Below the pieces are notes generated by a model. That model was not told where the DNA came from, made no database searches, and saw only the letters and a list, made by a program, of their open reading frames with translations. 7,522 nucleotides of DNA from Kiritimatiellia bacterium (GTDB lineage: Bacteria > Verrucomicrobiota > Kiritimatiellia > RFP12 > UBA1067): the NCBI GenBank assembly GCA_017629455.1, contig JAGBXE010000198.1:1-7522 (forward strand). The letters are read 5' to 3'. Positions 1 to 5,640 of the stretch are shown here, one piece after another. The position numbers and the translations under genes are program-made. Position 1 is the first letter of the stretch, and each line of letters begins with the position of its first letter.

Positions 1-111
1 AAGGCCTTGCGTGCATCAATTCAAAAAAGTGGGATAAGGGTGTTTTACAGCCGATATCGCTCGCAAGTAATGACGTACATTAAACGCTTAAAGCGAGCTA
101 AAAAAGTTTAA
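1..111 (+). CDS. C-terminal end of an unidentified protein (5' end outside window)
   Basis: The first frame is open from base 1 to a TAA at 109-111, giving 36 residues with no internal stop. The peptide is strongly basic and ends in a Lys/Arg-rich tail (YIKRLKRAKKV). I do not recognise the family, and a basic tail of this length is not diagnostic. Codon choice (AAA, CGC, GCC) resembles the neighbours. The stop lies 8 nt before the end of the convergent nadA gene, the tight tail-to-tail spacing expected of real genes. The alternative is a chance open stretch, since 36 codons is not long enough to exclude that. Confidence 0.5.
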   Translation, partial: KALRASIQKSGIRVFYSRYRSQVMTYIKRLKRAKKV

Positions 112-119
112 ATAAGCGG

Positions 120-1022
120 TCAAACAACGGCAAGCATCGCATCGATAGCCTTACGTGCTGGCACAGCCACAGATTCAGGCACCGACACTACTGGCGACAT
201 ATCCTTAAGGCATGCTAAAACCTTTTCAAGCGTAGCCTTTTTCATATCAGGGCATATGACGCCCTCGTCAACAGGCCAGAATTTCTTGTCAGGATTTTCC
301 TTCCTTAACCGATGAAGGATGCCAACTTCAGTTCCGACAACTATTTCAGGGGCATCTGACTTAAGCGCATACGCGCACATTCCACCAGTAGAAAGCCTCT
401 CGTCAGCTGCATCGCGAACGCATTTAGAGCATTCTGGATGAACGAGAACTGGAGCTCCTGGATGTAAATTGCGCGAAGAGGCTATTTTCTCGGCCGTCAG
501 ACTAGCATGCACGGGGCAATAGCCTGGCCAAAGAATATAATTTTCGCCTCTTTTAGCGGAAATATAAGAGCCTAAATGCTGATCTGGAACGAAAATAATC
601 TCACGCCCCGGGGGCAACGTTGCCATAACACGTTCTGCATTACCAGATGTTACGCAAATATCGCACAATGCTTTAACTTCTGCCGTAGAATTTACATAAC
701 AGACAGCCAATGCATTTGGATTTTTCGCCTTTAGCTGGCGCAACTCTTCGGCCGAAATCATATCGGCCATAGGGCAACCTGCCGAAGGGTCTGGTATAAG
801 AACAGTCTTTCCAGGGTTAAGGATGGCCGCCGTTTCAGCCATAAAGTAGACGCCGCAGAAAACTATGACATCTGCGTCAGTTTCTGCGGCGCGTCTAGCA
901 AGTTCAAGAGAATCGCCAGTAAAGTCGGCGACCTCTTGAACCTCAGCCTGGCAGTAATTATGTGCCAGGATTACGGCATTTCGCGCACTTTTGTAGCGCG
1001 CAATCTCTTCAGCCGTTGTCAG
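120..1022 (-). CDS. nadA: Quinolinate synthase NadA, probable CTG start
   Basis: NadA condenses iminoaspartate (made by NadB or aspartate dehydrogenase) with dihydroxyacetone phosphate to give quinolinate, the cytosolic precursor of NAD. The protein is 300 residues if started at CTG 1022-1020, close to the short NadA enzymes of Thermotoga and archaea. Visible signatures are AHNY at 20-23, GDSLELAR at 36-43, YVNS at 109-112, HPE at 195-197, STGG at 211-214 and GTEVG at 230-234. The three expected 4Fe-4S ligands are Cys83 (GCPMAD), Cys169 (YCPVH) and Cys257 (ICPDMK). An ATG at 842 would remove 60 residues including AHNY and GDS, so it cannot be the true start. The frame upstream is closed by TAA at 1031-1029 and contains no ATG, GTG or TTG; only CTG at 1022 and ATT at 1004 remain. 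The CTG overlaps the rplT stop and has no good Shine-Dalgarno sequence, so initiation by termination-reinitiation is inferred. Confidence 0.93.
   Translation of the reverse strand: MTTAEEIARYKSARNAVILAHNYCQAEVQEVADFTGDSLELARRAAETDADVIVFCGVYFMAETAAILNPGKTVLIPDPSAGCPMADMISAEELRQLKAKNPNALAVCYVNSTAEVKALCDICVTSGNAERVMATLPPGREIIFVPDQHLGSYISAKRGENYILWPGYCPVHASLTAEKIASSRNLHPGAPVLVHPECSKCVRDAADERLSTGGMCAYALKSDAPEIVVGTEVGILHRLRKENPDKKFWPVDEGVICPDMKKATLEKVLACLKDMSPVVSVPESVAVPARKAIDAMLAVV
1019..1022 (-). promoter_or_regulatory. rplT stop / nadA start overlap (CTGA)
   Basis: On the minus strand the rplT stop TGA (1021-1019) shares two bases with a CTG (1022-1020) in the nadA frame. This matches the common ATGA coupling overlap except for its first base. 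The nadA frame is -1 relative to rplT. The 10 nt upstream contain no purine-rich ribosome binding site; the nearest AAGGCGG lies more than 20 nt away. Reinitiation by the terminating ribosome is the simplest reading. A -1 slip on the AAAAAC just before the stop, giving an L20-NadA fusion, is a weaker alternative. Confidence 0.6.
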
Positions 1023-1366
1023 GCGTTTTTAGCGATTTCAACAACCGCCTTGAAGCCTGCGGAATCCTTGATCGCGATTTCGCTCAGCATCTTGCGGTTA
1101 AGGGTGACGCCAGCCTTAGCAAGACCAGCAACCAACTTGGAATAGCTAATGCCTTCCTGGCGCGCAGCCGCGTTGATGCGGGCGATCCAGAGCTGACGGA
1201 AATCACGCTTGCGGAGCTTGCGGTGTTCCGTCGAAAGGCGCATGGCGCGATCGACAGCCTCGGTCGCAGTGCGGAAGAGTTTGGAACGGGCGCCATAAAA
1301 GCCCTTCGCCAGCTCTAGGCGGCGGCGGCGACGTTCGCGGGAAGCAGGTGCATTCGTAACACGCAT
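1019..1366 (-). CDS. rplT: 50S ribosomal protein L20
   Basis: L20 binds 23S rRNA early in large-subunit assembly and in many bacteria represses its own operon. The protein is 115 residues, close to the family norm of about 118. It has the typical very basic N-terminal extension (RERRRRRLELAKGFYGARSK, from about residue 10) and the conserved blocks RKLRKRDFRQLWIARINAA and the LNRKMLSEIA stretch near the C-terminus. The ATG at 1366 is preceded by AAGGAG (minus strand of 1377-1382) at 10 nt. It starts 21 nt after the rpmI stop and overlaps the nadA start by 4 nt, so the three are almost certainly cotranscribed. Confidence 0.98.
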   Translation of the reverse strand: MRVTNAPASRERRRRRLELAKGFYGARSKLFRTATEAVDRAMRLSTEHRKLRKRDFRQLWIARINAAARQEGISYSKLVAGLAKAGVTLNRKMLSEIAIKDSAGFKAVVEIAKNA

Positions 1367-1387
1367 TGTTTTTCGTCTCCTTTCCGA

Positions 1388-1588
1388 TTAGCGGCCCTGG
1401 AGAGCGCGCGCGTAAGTCTTGGTCACCTTGAGGCTATCAACCACGGTGCGACCGCAAAGGTTGTTCTTGCGAGAACGCTTCTTGCCGTTGTTGAGGTGGG
1501 CATGACCACCCTGGGAGCGAAGGATTTTACCACCCTTCGACAACTTCATGCGCTTTGTGGCGCACTTTTTCGTCTTCATTTTAGGCAT
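1388..1588 (-). CDS. rpmI: 50S ribosomal protein L35
   Basis: This is a small basic large-subunit protein of 66 residues, against about 65 in most bacteria. It begins with the family signature PKMKTKKCATKRMK and has the conserved GGKILRSQGGHAHLNNGKK block and an RTV sequence in the C-terminal half. The ATG at 1588 follows AAGGAG (minus strand of 1595-1600) at a 6-nt spacing. It is the first gene after the promoter at 1668-1697. In most bacteria infC (IF-3) precedes rpmI; here a divergent gene lies upstream, so infC must be elsewhere. Confidence 0.98.
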   Translation of the reverse strand: MPKMKTKKCATKRMKLSKGGKILRSQGGHAHLNNGKKRSRKNNLCGRTVVDSLKVTKTYARALQGR

Positions 1589-1623
1589 TTTAATCTCCTT
1601 ACTTTACCTTGCATCCTTACCGG

Positions 1624-1646
1624 TCGGGCAGCCTGAAGAGGCCCGA
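1624..1646 (-). promoter_or_regulatory. Bulged hairpin in the rpmI-rplT-nadA leader
   Basis: In the leader RNA, TCGG + GCCT pair with AGGC + CCGA around a CTTC tetraloop, with a TGC bulge on the 3' side: 8 base pairs and one bulge. Flanking GG/CC pairs could extend the helix with further asymmetric loops. It lies about 40 nt upstream of the rpmI start. L20 is known to regulate its operon by binding leader RNA that mimics its 23S rRNA site, so this is a candidate L20 element. There is no T-run after the hairpin, so it is not an intrinsic terminator. The regulatory role is an inference. Confidence 0.45.
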
Positions 1647-1667
1647 GCCAGACGGAATTGTTTGTGA

Positions 1668-1697
1668 AGTATACTCTTTTACCCTTCACCGCGTCAA
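1668..1697 (-). promoter_or_regulatory. Promoter of the rpmI-rplT-nadA operon
   Basis: Read on the minus strand, TTGACG (1697-1692) and TATACT (1673-1668) form a sigma-70 type promoter with an 18-nt spacer; each box is one base off consensus. Transcription should begin near 1661, giving a leader of roughly 70-75 nt before rpmI. Confidence 0.75.
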
Positions 1698-1705
1698 CCC
1701 CCCCC
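1698..1705. repeat. C8/G8 homopolymer between divergent promoters
   Basis: This is an uninterrupted run of eight C on the plus strand. It begins directly at the upstream edge of the minus -35 box and ends 12 nt before the plus -35 box. It lies outside both promoter spacers, so a length change would alter the spacing between the two promoters and any upstream contacts, not the core promoters. Confidence 0.9.
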
Positions 1706-1717
1706 TTCGCCCTCTTA

Positions 1718-1746
1718 TTGTGCGCAACTGTGATATTTGTTATAAT
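1718..1746 (+). promoter_or_regulatory. Promoter of the nahK-like to NapH-like gene cluster
   Basis: TTGTGC (1718-1723), a 17-nt spacer and a perfect TATAAT (1741-1746) are present. TG at 1738-1739 makes it an extended -10. The predicted start is near 1752-1754, about 28 nt upstream of the ATG at 1781. This explains why the longer TTG start at 1658 is not used: it would place the promoter inside the coding region. Confidence 0.8.
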
Positions 1747-1780
1747 AACAACCAATATAATTCAAAAGGTCAATTGCAGG

Positions 1781-2818
1781 ATGTCTAACATCAACAGATC
1801 AACAGAAGAGCTTTCTAGCGTTCTTTCTAATTTCGGCATTACTGGCGTTTTAGATGTCTCACGCTACGGGTCTGGGCACATCAACGATACTTACAAGGTC
1901 GAGACCGCTTCTGGCAAGCGCTATATTCTTCAACGCGTTACAGACGCCTTTGACAAAGATATTCTTAAAGAGAACATTTTACGCGTTACTAATCACCTTA
2001 AATCAAAAGGTGTAAAGACGCTCGATGTTGTCGCCTACGAAAATCCGTGGCGTATCTACTCCTTCCTCGATGGGTATACATCGGTCGACGTCATATCTGA
2101 GCCTTCGCAGGCGGAACTGGCCGCTGGTGCATTTGCCGCATTCCAAAATGCGCTTGCCGACCTCCCAGAGCCTACCCTACGCCCTGTTATTCCCCGCTTC
2201 CACGACACAGTCGATCGCATACGCCTACTTGATGAAGCTGCCGCCAAAGATGTCAAAGGCCGCAAGGCTAGCGTTGCTGCCGAATTGGCTTTTGTTGATC
2301 AGCGCCGCAGTGAAGCTGCTAAGATCGTCAATATGATGGCTAGCGGCGAAATCCCAGAGCGCATCACGCACAACGATACTAAGATTAACAACGTTATGCT
2401 CGCACCCGATGGGTCGAATGTTGTTATTGATCTTGATACGACGATGCCGGGCTCTGCGCTTTACGACTTTGGCGACATGGTGAGAACTTCATCAGCTGCC
2501 GCGGCAGAAGACGAAAAAGACCTCTCAAAGGTTTACTCGAAAAAAGAATATTTCGAAGCTCTCGTTCGCGGCTATCTTAGCAAGGCTAAATTCCTGACCG
2601 AAACAGAAATTGCAAACCTCGCTTTTTCTGGCCGCCTTATTACGCTTACAATCGGCATACGTTTCCTCACCGATTACCTGGCAGGGGATACGTACTTCCA
2701 CACAGCTTACGCCGAGCATAACCTCGTAAGGTGCCGCACGCAATTCAAGATGGTTGAATCGATGGAAGATCAAGCCGCCGAATATGAAGCCATCGTTCGC
2801 AAGTATGCCAATATCTGA
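1781..2818 (+). CDS. nahK: N-acetylhexosamine 1-kinase (NahK-like), APH-fold phosphotransferase
   Basis: This 345-residue cytosolic kinase belongs to the aminoglycoside phosphotransferase / choline kinase fold. It resembles bifidobacterial NahK, which phosphorylates GlcNAc or GalNAc at C1 with ATP in lacto-N-biose / galacto-N-biose salvage. Seen in order: GSGHINDTY at 30-38 (nucleotide loop), YILQ at 48-51, RFHDT at 139-143, the catalytic loop THNDTKINN at 196-204 with Asp199 as likely base, and IDLDT at 216-220 with metal-binding Asp217 or Asp219. These are followed by MPGS, DFGD, EDEKDLSKV, DYLAGDTYF and EHNLVR, all strongly NahK-like. The ATG at 1781 follows AAAAGGT at 10 nt and sits just after the promoter. 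An in-frame TTG at 1658 adds 41 unlikely residues. No lacto-N-biose phosphorylase or UDP-sugar transferase gene is nearby, so the exact sugar is uncertain. Confidence 0.85.
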   Translation: MSNINRSTEELSSVLSNFGITGVLDVSRYGSGHINDTYKVETASGKRYILQRVTDAFDKDILKENILRVTNHLKSKGVKTLDVVAYENPWRIYSFLDGYTSVDVISEPSQAELAAGAFAAFQNALADLPEPTLRPVIPRFHDTVDRIRLLDEAAAKDVKGRKASVAAELAFVDQRRSEAAKIVNMMASGEIPERITHNDTKINNVMLAPDGSNVVIDLDTTMPGSALYDFGDMVRTSSAAAAEDEKDLSKVYSKKEYFEALVRGYLSKAKFLTETEIANLAFSGRLITLTIGIRFLTDYLAGDTYFHTAYAEHNLVRCRTQFKMVESMEDQAAEYEAIVRKYANI

Positions 2819-3662
2819 AAGTTTAAAAAGCAAGGCACTTAGGCGCAGGAAAACATCCTTCGCCTTTAAGTTCTTGCTTTTTTCGTCGCTATTGCCTGCG
2901 TCGCTTTTTGCCGAACGCCAGCCTTACGAACGCTATACTTCAATAGTCGACCGTCAAATGTTCGGGCCGCTGCCGGCTAATTTCGACCCTACAAAGTCAC
3001 CTGCCGATGTATCGAAAAATGCCAACGGCAAAAGTGAAAAAGAGCTTACAAAAGAACAAGAGAAAGTTAAAAGCGCTATTCGCTTCTCCGTAATTAACGT
3101 TACTCCCGAAGGTGATACTGCAATAGGCTTTACCGATAATTCAAACGCTAAAAATCCCGTCCACTACTATCTTAAAGTAGGAGAATCGCGAAACGGATGG
3201 TTTGTAAAAGAGGCCGACGCTAAAACGGCCACTATGACGATCGAAAAAGAAGGCATTGAAGTTACTCTCTCTCTCGGCGGCGATTCCGCTTCTGGCGATG
3301 GAAAGACTGAGAAAAACACCCCTGCCACACTAGCTGCCGTTCCCGCCGCCCATAGAAGTTCGATTTTATCTGCAACTACAACACTCGGCTCTAGGCGTAG
3401 GCTTCGCCGCGAGCGAGAGGAAGCCGAAGAGCGCATGAACGAAGAAGCGCGCAAGAAACTTGCAGACGAACGCGCAAAGCTTGAGGCAGAGCGCGAGCAA
3501 CGCGAAGCCGAACACCAAAAAGAGCGTGAAGAAACTAGAGCTGCGCTTCAGCAATTGCAAGAAGAGCTTCGCAAAACACGCGAACAAAATACGCAAAGCG
3601 CCCAACAAAAGCAGGGCGAAGGCGCAGCCTCGTCTGAAGGCGAAGCCGAAGGCAATAACTAG
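2805..3662 (+). CDS. Exported protein with GspC/PilP-like domain and coiled-coil tail
   Basis: This is a 285-residue protein of no family I can name with certainty. A signal peptide is clear: basic n-region (KSKALRRRK), hydrophobic core about 19-34, and a likely cut after ASLFA at 36. The mature start carries YTSIVDRQMFG (44-54), like the '[IV]xRxxFG' segments of PVC proteins and the start of GspC periplasmic regions. Residues about 88-158 follow a beta pattern (strand, YYLKVGES, turn, ATMTIEKEGIEVTLSL) resembling the HR domain of GspC/PilP. Residues about 197-262 are Arg/Glu-rich and should form a long helix or coiled coil; the end is a low-complexity Gly/Glu/Ser tail. The ATG at 2805 overlaps the kinase gene by 14 nt and lacks a clear Shine-Dalgarno sequence. 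ATG 2784 is possible and would lengthen the n-region by seven residues. The domain match is an inference. Confidence 0.8.
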   Translation: MPISESLKSKALRRRKTSFAFKFLLFSSLLPASLFAERQPYERYTSIVDRQMFGPLPANFDPTKSPADVSKNANGKSEKELTKEQEKVKSAIRFSVINVTPEGDTAIGFTDNSNAKNPVHYYLKVGESRNGWFVKEADAKTATMTIEKEGIEVTLSLGGDSASGDGKTEKNTPATLAAVPAAHRSSILSATTTLGSRRRLRREREEAEERMNEEARKKLADERAKLEAEREQREAEHQKEREETRAALQQLQEELRKTREQNTQSAQQKQGEGAASSEGEAEGNN

Positions 3663-3674
3663 TAACGACTAAAA

Positions 3675-4514
3675 ATGACAAGCGTATTGAAAATCTTTAC
3701 CGCGGCATTTGCATGTCTTTTCACATGCGCCGCCTTATCAGCATCGAGAACGGAAATAACTGTCGACCTTAAACTCACCAGTTCTGACTTTGTCTCTGGC
3801 GAACGCATACGCGGAATTATCGATGTTGCAAACTCCTCTCCCGACAAGATTTCAGTAGGATATTCAAATTCTAAAGATCGCCTCTTCGTCGAAGTGTTCC
3901 GCGCCAACAGCGGCACGCAACTTGAGCGCACGTCAGAAAAATCATTTACCGCCAGTTTCACACTTAATACAGGCGAAGGCCAAAAACTCGAAACATTTAT
4001 CGGCGACCACTTCGGCTTGCGTGAGACAAATAGATACCTAGCTAAACCCGTTCTGGTACACAATGGCATTCGCTACGAAGGCTCGCCACGCGCTTTTGAC
4101 GTTGTTGACGGCGTTAAGGTAGCAGGTGCGATGCAAATGTTCTCTGGCCACGACGGCCTTAGGCGTGTATTTGATGTCGTATACTGGAACCGTAAACATT
4201 GCGAACACCTCTTTCTTCGTGCGCGTGACGAAGGGTCCAGATCGTTCGTATGGGAAACGCGCGACTTAGGTCCGATTCTGCGCATAGAAAAACCGACTAT
4301 CGGCATTCTCCCCGGCGGTGAGATAATAGTCTTACATCGACTAGATAGAAACAGATTCCTCAGAACAGAATTTTGGTCGATGCCTAAACAACTAGAGTAT
4401 CGCGGCCGCGAAACAATCGGCGATCCTGAAACGGCTGGAACTGCACGCGTTCGCGAAATGTATCGTGGCAATGCTGTCAAACCAAAACAGAATCCCTGGT
4501 GGAAATTCTGGTAG
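3675..4514 (+). CDS. Secreted protein of unknown function
   Basis: This is a 279-residue protein that I do not recognise. A short signal peptide (TSVLKIFTAAFACLF..., cut likely after ALSA at 23) sends it across the inner membrane; neither Cys14 nor Cys18 sits in a good lipobox. The mature N-terminal half (about 24-110) is beta-rich, with 'SGERIRGIIDVANSS' at about 41-55, reminiscent of an Ig-like sandwich. The second half contains a run of short beta stretches (VFDVVYWN, GEIIVLHRL). It ends in an aromatic tail, NPWWKFW. It starts 12 nt after the preceding exported-protein gene, so both are likely made together. No ribosome binding site is evident before the ATG, suggesting coupling. Its stop TAG overlaps the ribosome binding site of tsaD by one base. 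Confidence 0.8.
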   Translation: MTSVLKIFTAAFACLFTCAALSASRTEITVDLKLTSSDFVSGERIRGIIDVANSSPDKISVGYSNSKDRLFVEVFRANSGTQLERTSEKSFTASFTLNTGEGQKLETFIGDHFGLRETNRYLAKPVLVHNGIRYEGSPRAFDVVDGVKVAGAMQMFSGHDGLRRVFDVVYWNRKHCEHLFLRARDEGSRSFVWETRDLGPILRIEKPTIGILPGGEIIVLHRLDRNRFLRTEFWSMPKQLEYRGRETIGDPETAGTARVREMYRGNAVKPKQNPWWKFW

Positions 4515-4520
4515 GGGAGG
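4514..4520 (+). promoter_or_regulatory. Ribosome binding site fixing the TTG start of tsaD
   Basis: GGGGAGG at 4514-4520 is followed by 5 nt and then TTG at 4526. This strong anti-16S match selects TTG 4526 over the in-frame GTG at 4499, which would add nine residues absent from the family and lies before the Shine-Dalgarno sequence. Confidence 0.85.
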
Positions 4521-4525
4521 CTCCT

Positions 4526-5635
4526 TTGAATATTCTGGGAATAGAAACGAGCTGCGATGAAACCGCAGCAGCAGTTGTGCGCAATGGGCGTGAAGTCCTT
4601 TCAAATGTAGTCTATACACAAATTCCGCTTCATGTTCCTTACGGCGGAGTTGTGCCTGAGATCGCATCGCGCGCACATGTTGAAAAAATTGATTCAGTAA
4701 TTCGAGCAGCAATCGAACAAGCAAACGTAAAGATTGACGCTGTAGCTGTCACATATGGCCCCGGTCTTGCACCTGCGCTAATCGTCGGTCTTAATGCCGC
4801 CAAGGGGCTTGCAAAATCACTACGTGTGCCGCTAATTGGAATAAACCATTTAGAAGCGCACCTTCACTCGCCTTTTCTCTTTGACCCTACCGACAGCGAA
4901 TTTGCCGGGCGGCCCTGGCAAGATAAAATCGGGCGAGCGCTCGGTCTTGTAGTTTCTGGCGGAAACACAATGTGGGTCGATATGCCCAGTATTGGTTCTT
5001 ACAATGTAATAGGCGAAACGCTTGACGATGCTGCAGGAGAGGCTTTCGATAAGGCCGCCAAAACTCTCGGTCTTGGCTACCCCGGAGGGCTTAAAATCGA
5101 TAAGATATCATCTGCTTGGCGTTCGCAGTTTCCCGAAGAAGATTTAATCCCCTTCCCTAAAGGTCGCCCGCGTGAGGGCGTAACAGCACTAGCTGGCCTT
5201 CCGGCGCAGCTGTGCGTTTCGTTTTCAGGGCTTAAAACGGCGCTGTTGCGTTACGTGCAACAAAATCCTTCACTGCTCGACAAAACGGAAGATGTGCGAG
5301 ATTTCGGCGGGTACGAAGTCTCCTGCAACGTTGCGCGTGTAGTTGCCAGCTATCAGGAAGCTATCGCAGGAGCCCTAGCCGACCGCACCCGTACGGCGCT
5401 CGCCTCGAAACATTACAATGCCTTTATTCTTGGAGGCGGCGTTTCTCTCAATTCCCGCATACGAGAAGTTCTCACGCAGGAATGTGCCCGCGCACGAGTG
5501 CCGCTGTATGCCGCGCGGCCTAAATACACTGGCGACAACGCCGCAATGATTGCTGGGCTAGCTTTCACTCGCCGCAACTGCGAAGAGCAGTCCATGTCGG
5601 TTGACGCAAGCCCGTGCCTTCAATTAGGAGCATAA
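4526..5635 (+). CDS. tsaD: tRNA threonylcarbamoyladenosine transferase TsaD
   Basis: TsaD, with TsaB and TsaE, transfers threonylcarbamoyl from TC-AMP to A37 of tRNAs that read ANN codons; it acts in the cytosol and is nearly universal. The 369-residue protein begins NILGIETSCDETAAAVV, the classic ASKHA-fold start. Other signatures are GGVVPEIASRAH at 40-51, TYGPGLAPAL at 76-85, the metal ligands His108 and His112 (NHLEAH), SGGNT at 144-148, GYPGG and SFSGLKT, and GDNAAMIA with ligand Asp337. It is about 30 residues longer than typical TsaD, partly from an insert at about 119-137 before the SGG motif. That motif is normally SGGHT; here the His is Asn147. It starts with TTG, and its stop is 5 nt before the next gene. 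Its place in a cluster with sugar and redox genes is probably not functional linkage. Confidence 0.96.
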   Translation: MNILGIETSCDETAAAVVRNGREVLSNVVYTQIPLHVPYGGVVPEIASRAHVEKIDSVIRAAIEQANVKIDAVAVTYGPGLAPALIVGLNAAKGLAKSLRVPLIGINHLEAHLHSPFLFDPTDSEFAGRPWQDKIGRALGLVVSGGNTMWVDMPSIGSYNVIGETLDDAAGEAFDKAAKTLGLGYPGGLKIDKISSAWRSQFPEEDLIPFPKGRPREGVTALAGLPAQLCVSFSGLKTALLRYVQQNPSLLDKTEDVRDFGGYEVSCNVARVVASYQEAIAGALADRTRTALASKHYNAFILGGGVSLNSRIREVLTQECARARVPLYAARPKYTGDNAAMIAGLAFTRRNCEEQSMSVDASPCLQLGA

Positions 5636-5640
5636 CAACG

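Noticed and set aside
85..95. CGCTT-A-AAGCG inverted repeat as terminator after nadA
   Set aside because: The loop would be one base; a realistic fold leaves only three pairs. It also lies inside the plus-strand open frame.
120..842. Short nadA starting at ATG 842
   Set aside because: It lacks the AHNY and GDS active-site segments, which are clearly coded in frame just upstream.
936..1318. Plus-strand open frames opposite rplT and nadA
   Set aside because: They are antisense shadows of two strongly conserved minus-strand genes and show no family features.
1624..1646. Intrinsic terminator between the divergent genes
   Set aside because: The hairpin is followed by no T-run on either strand, and it lies in the leader of rpmI.
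1658..1780. N-terminal extension of the NahK-like kinase from a TTG at 1658
   Set aside because: It would be coded across the divergent promoters and the C8 tract, has no ribosome binding site, and adds a hydrophobic stretch that NahK lacks. The ATG at 1781 fits better.
4499..4525. GTG 4499 as tsaD start
   Set aside because: It precedes the GGGGAGG ribosome binding site and adds nine non-family residues.
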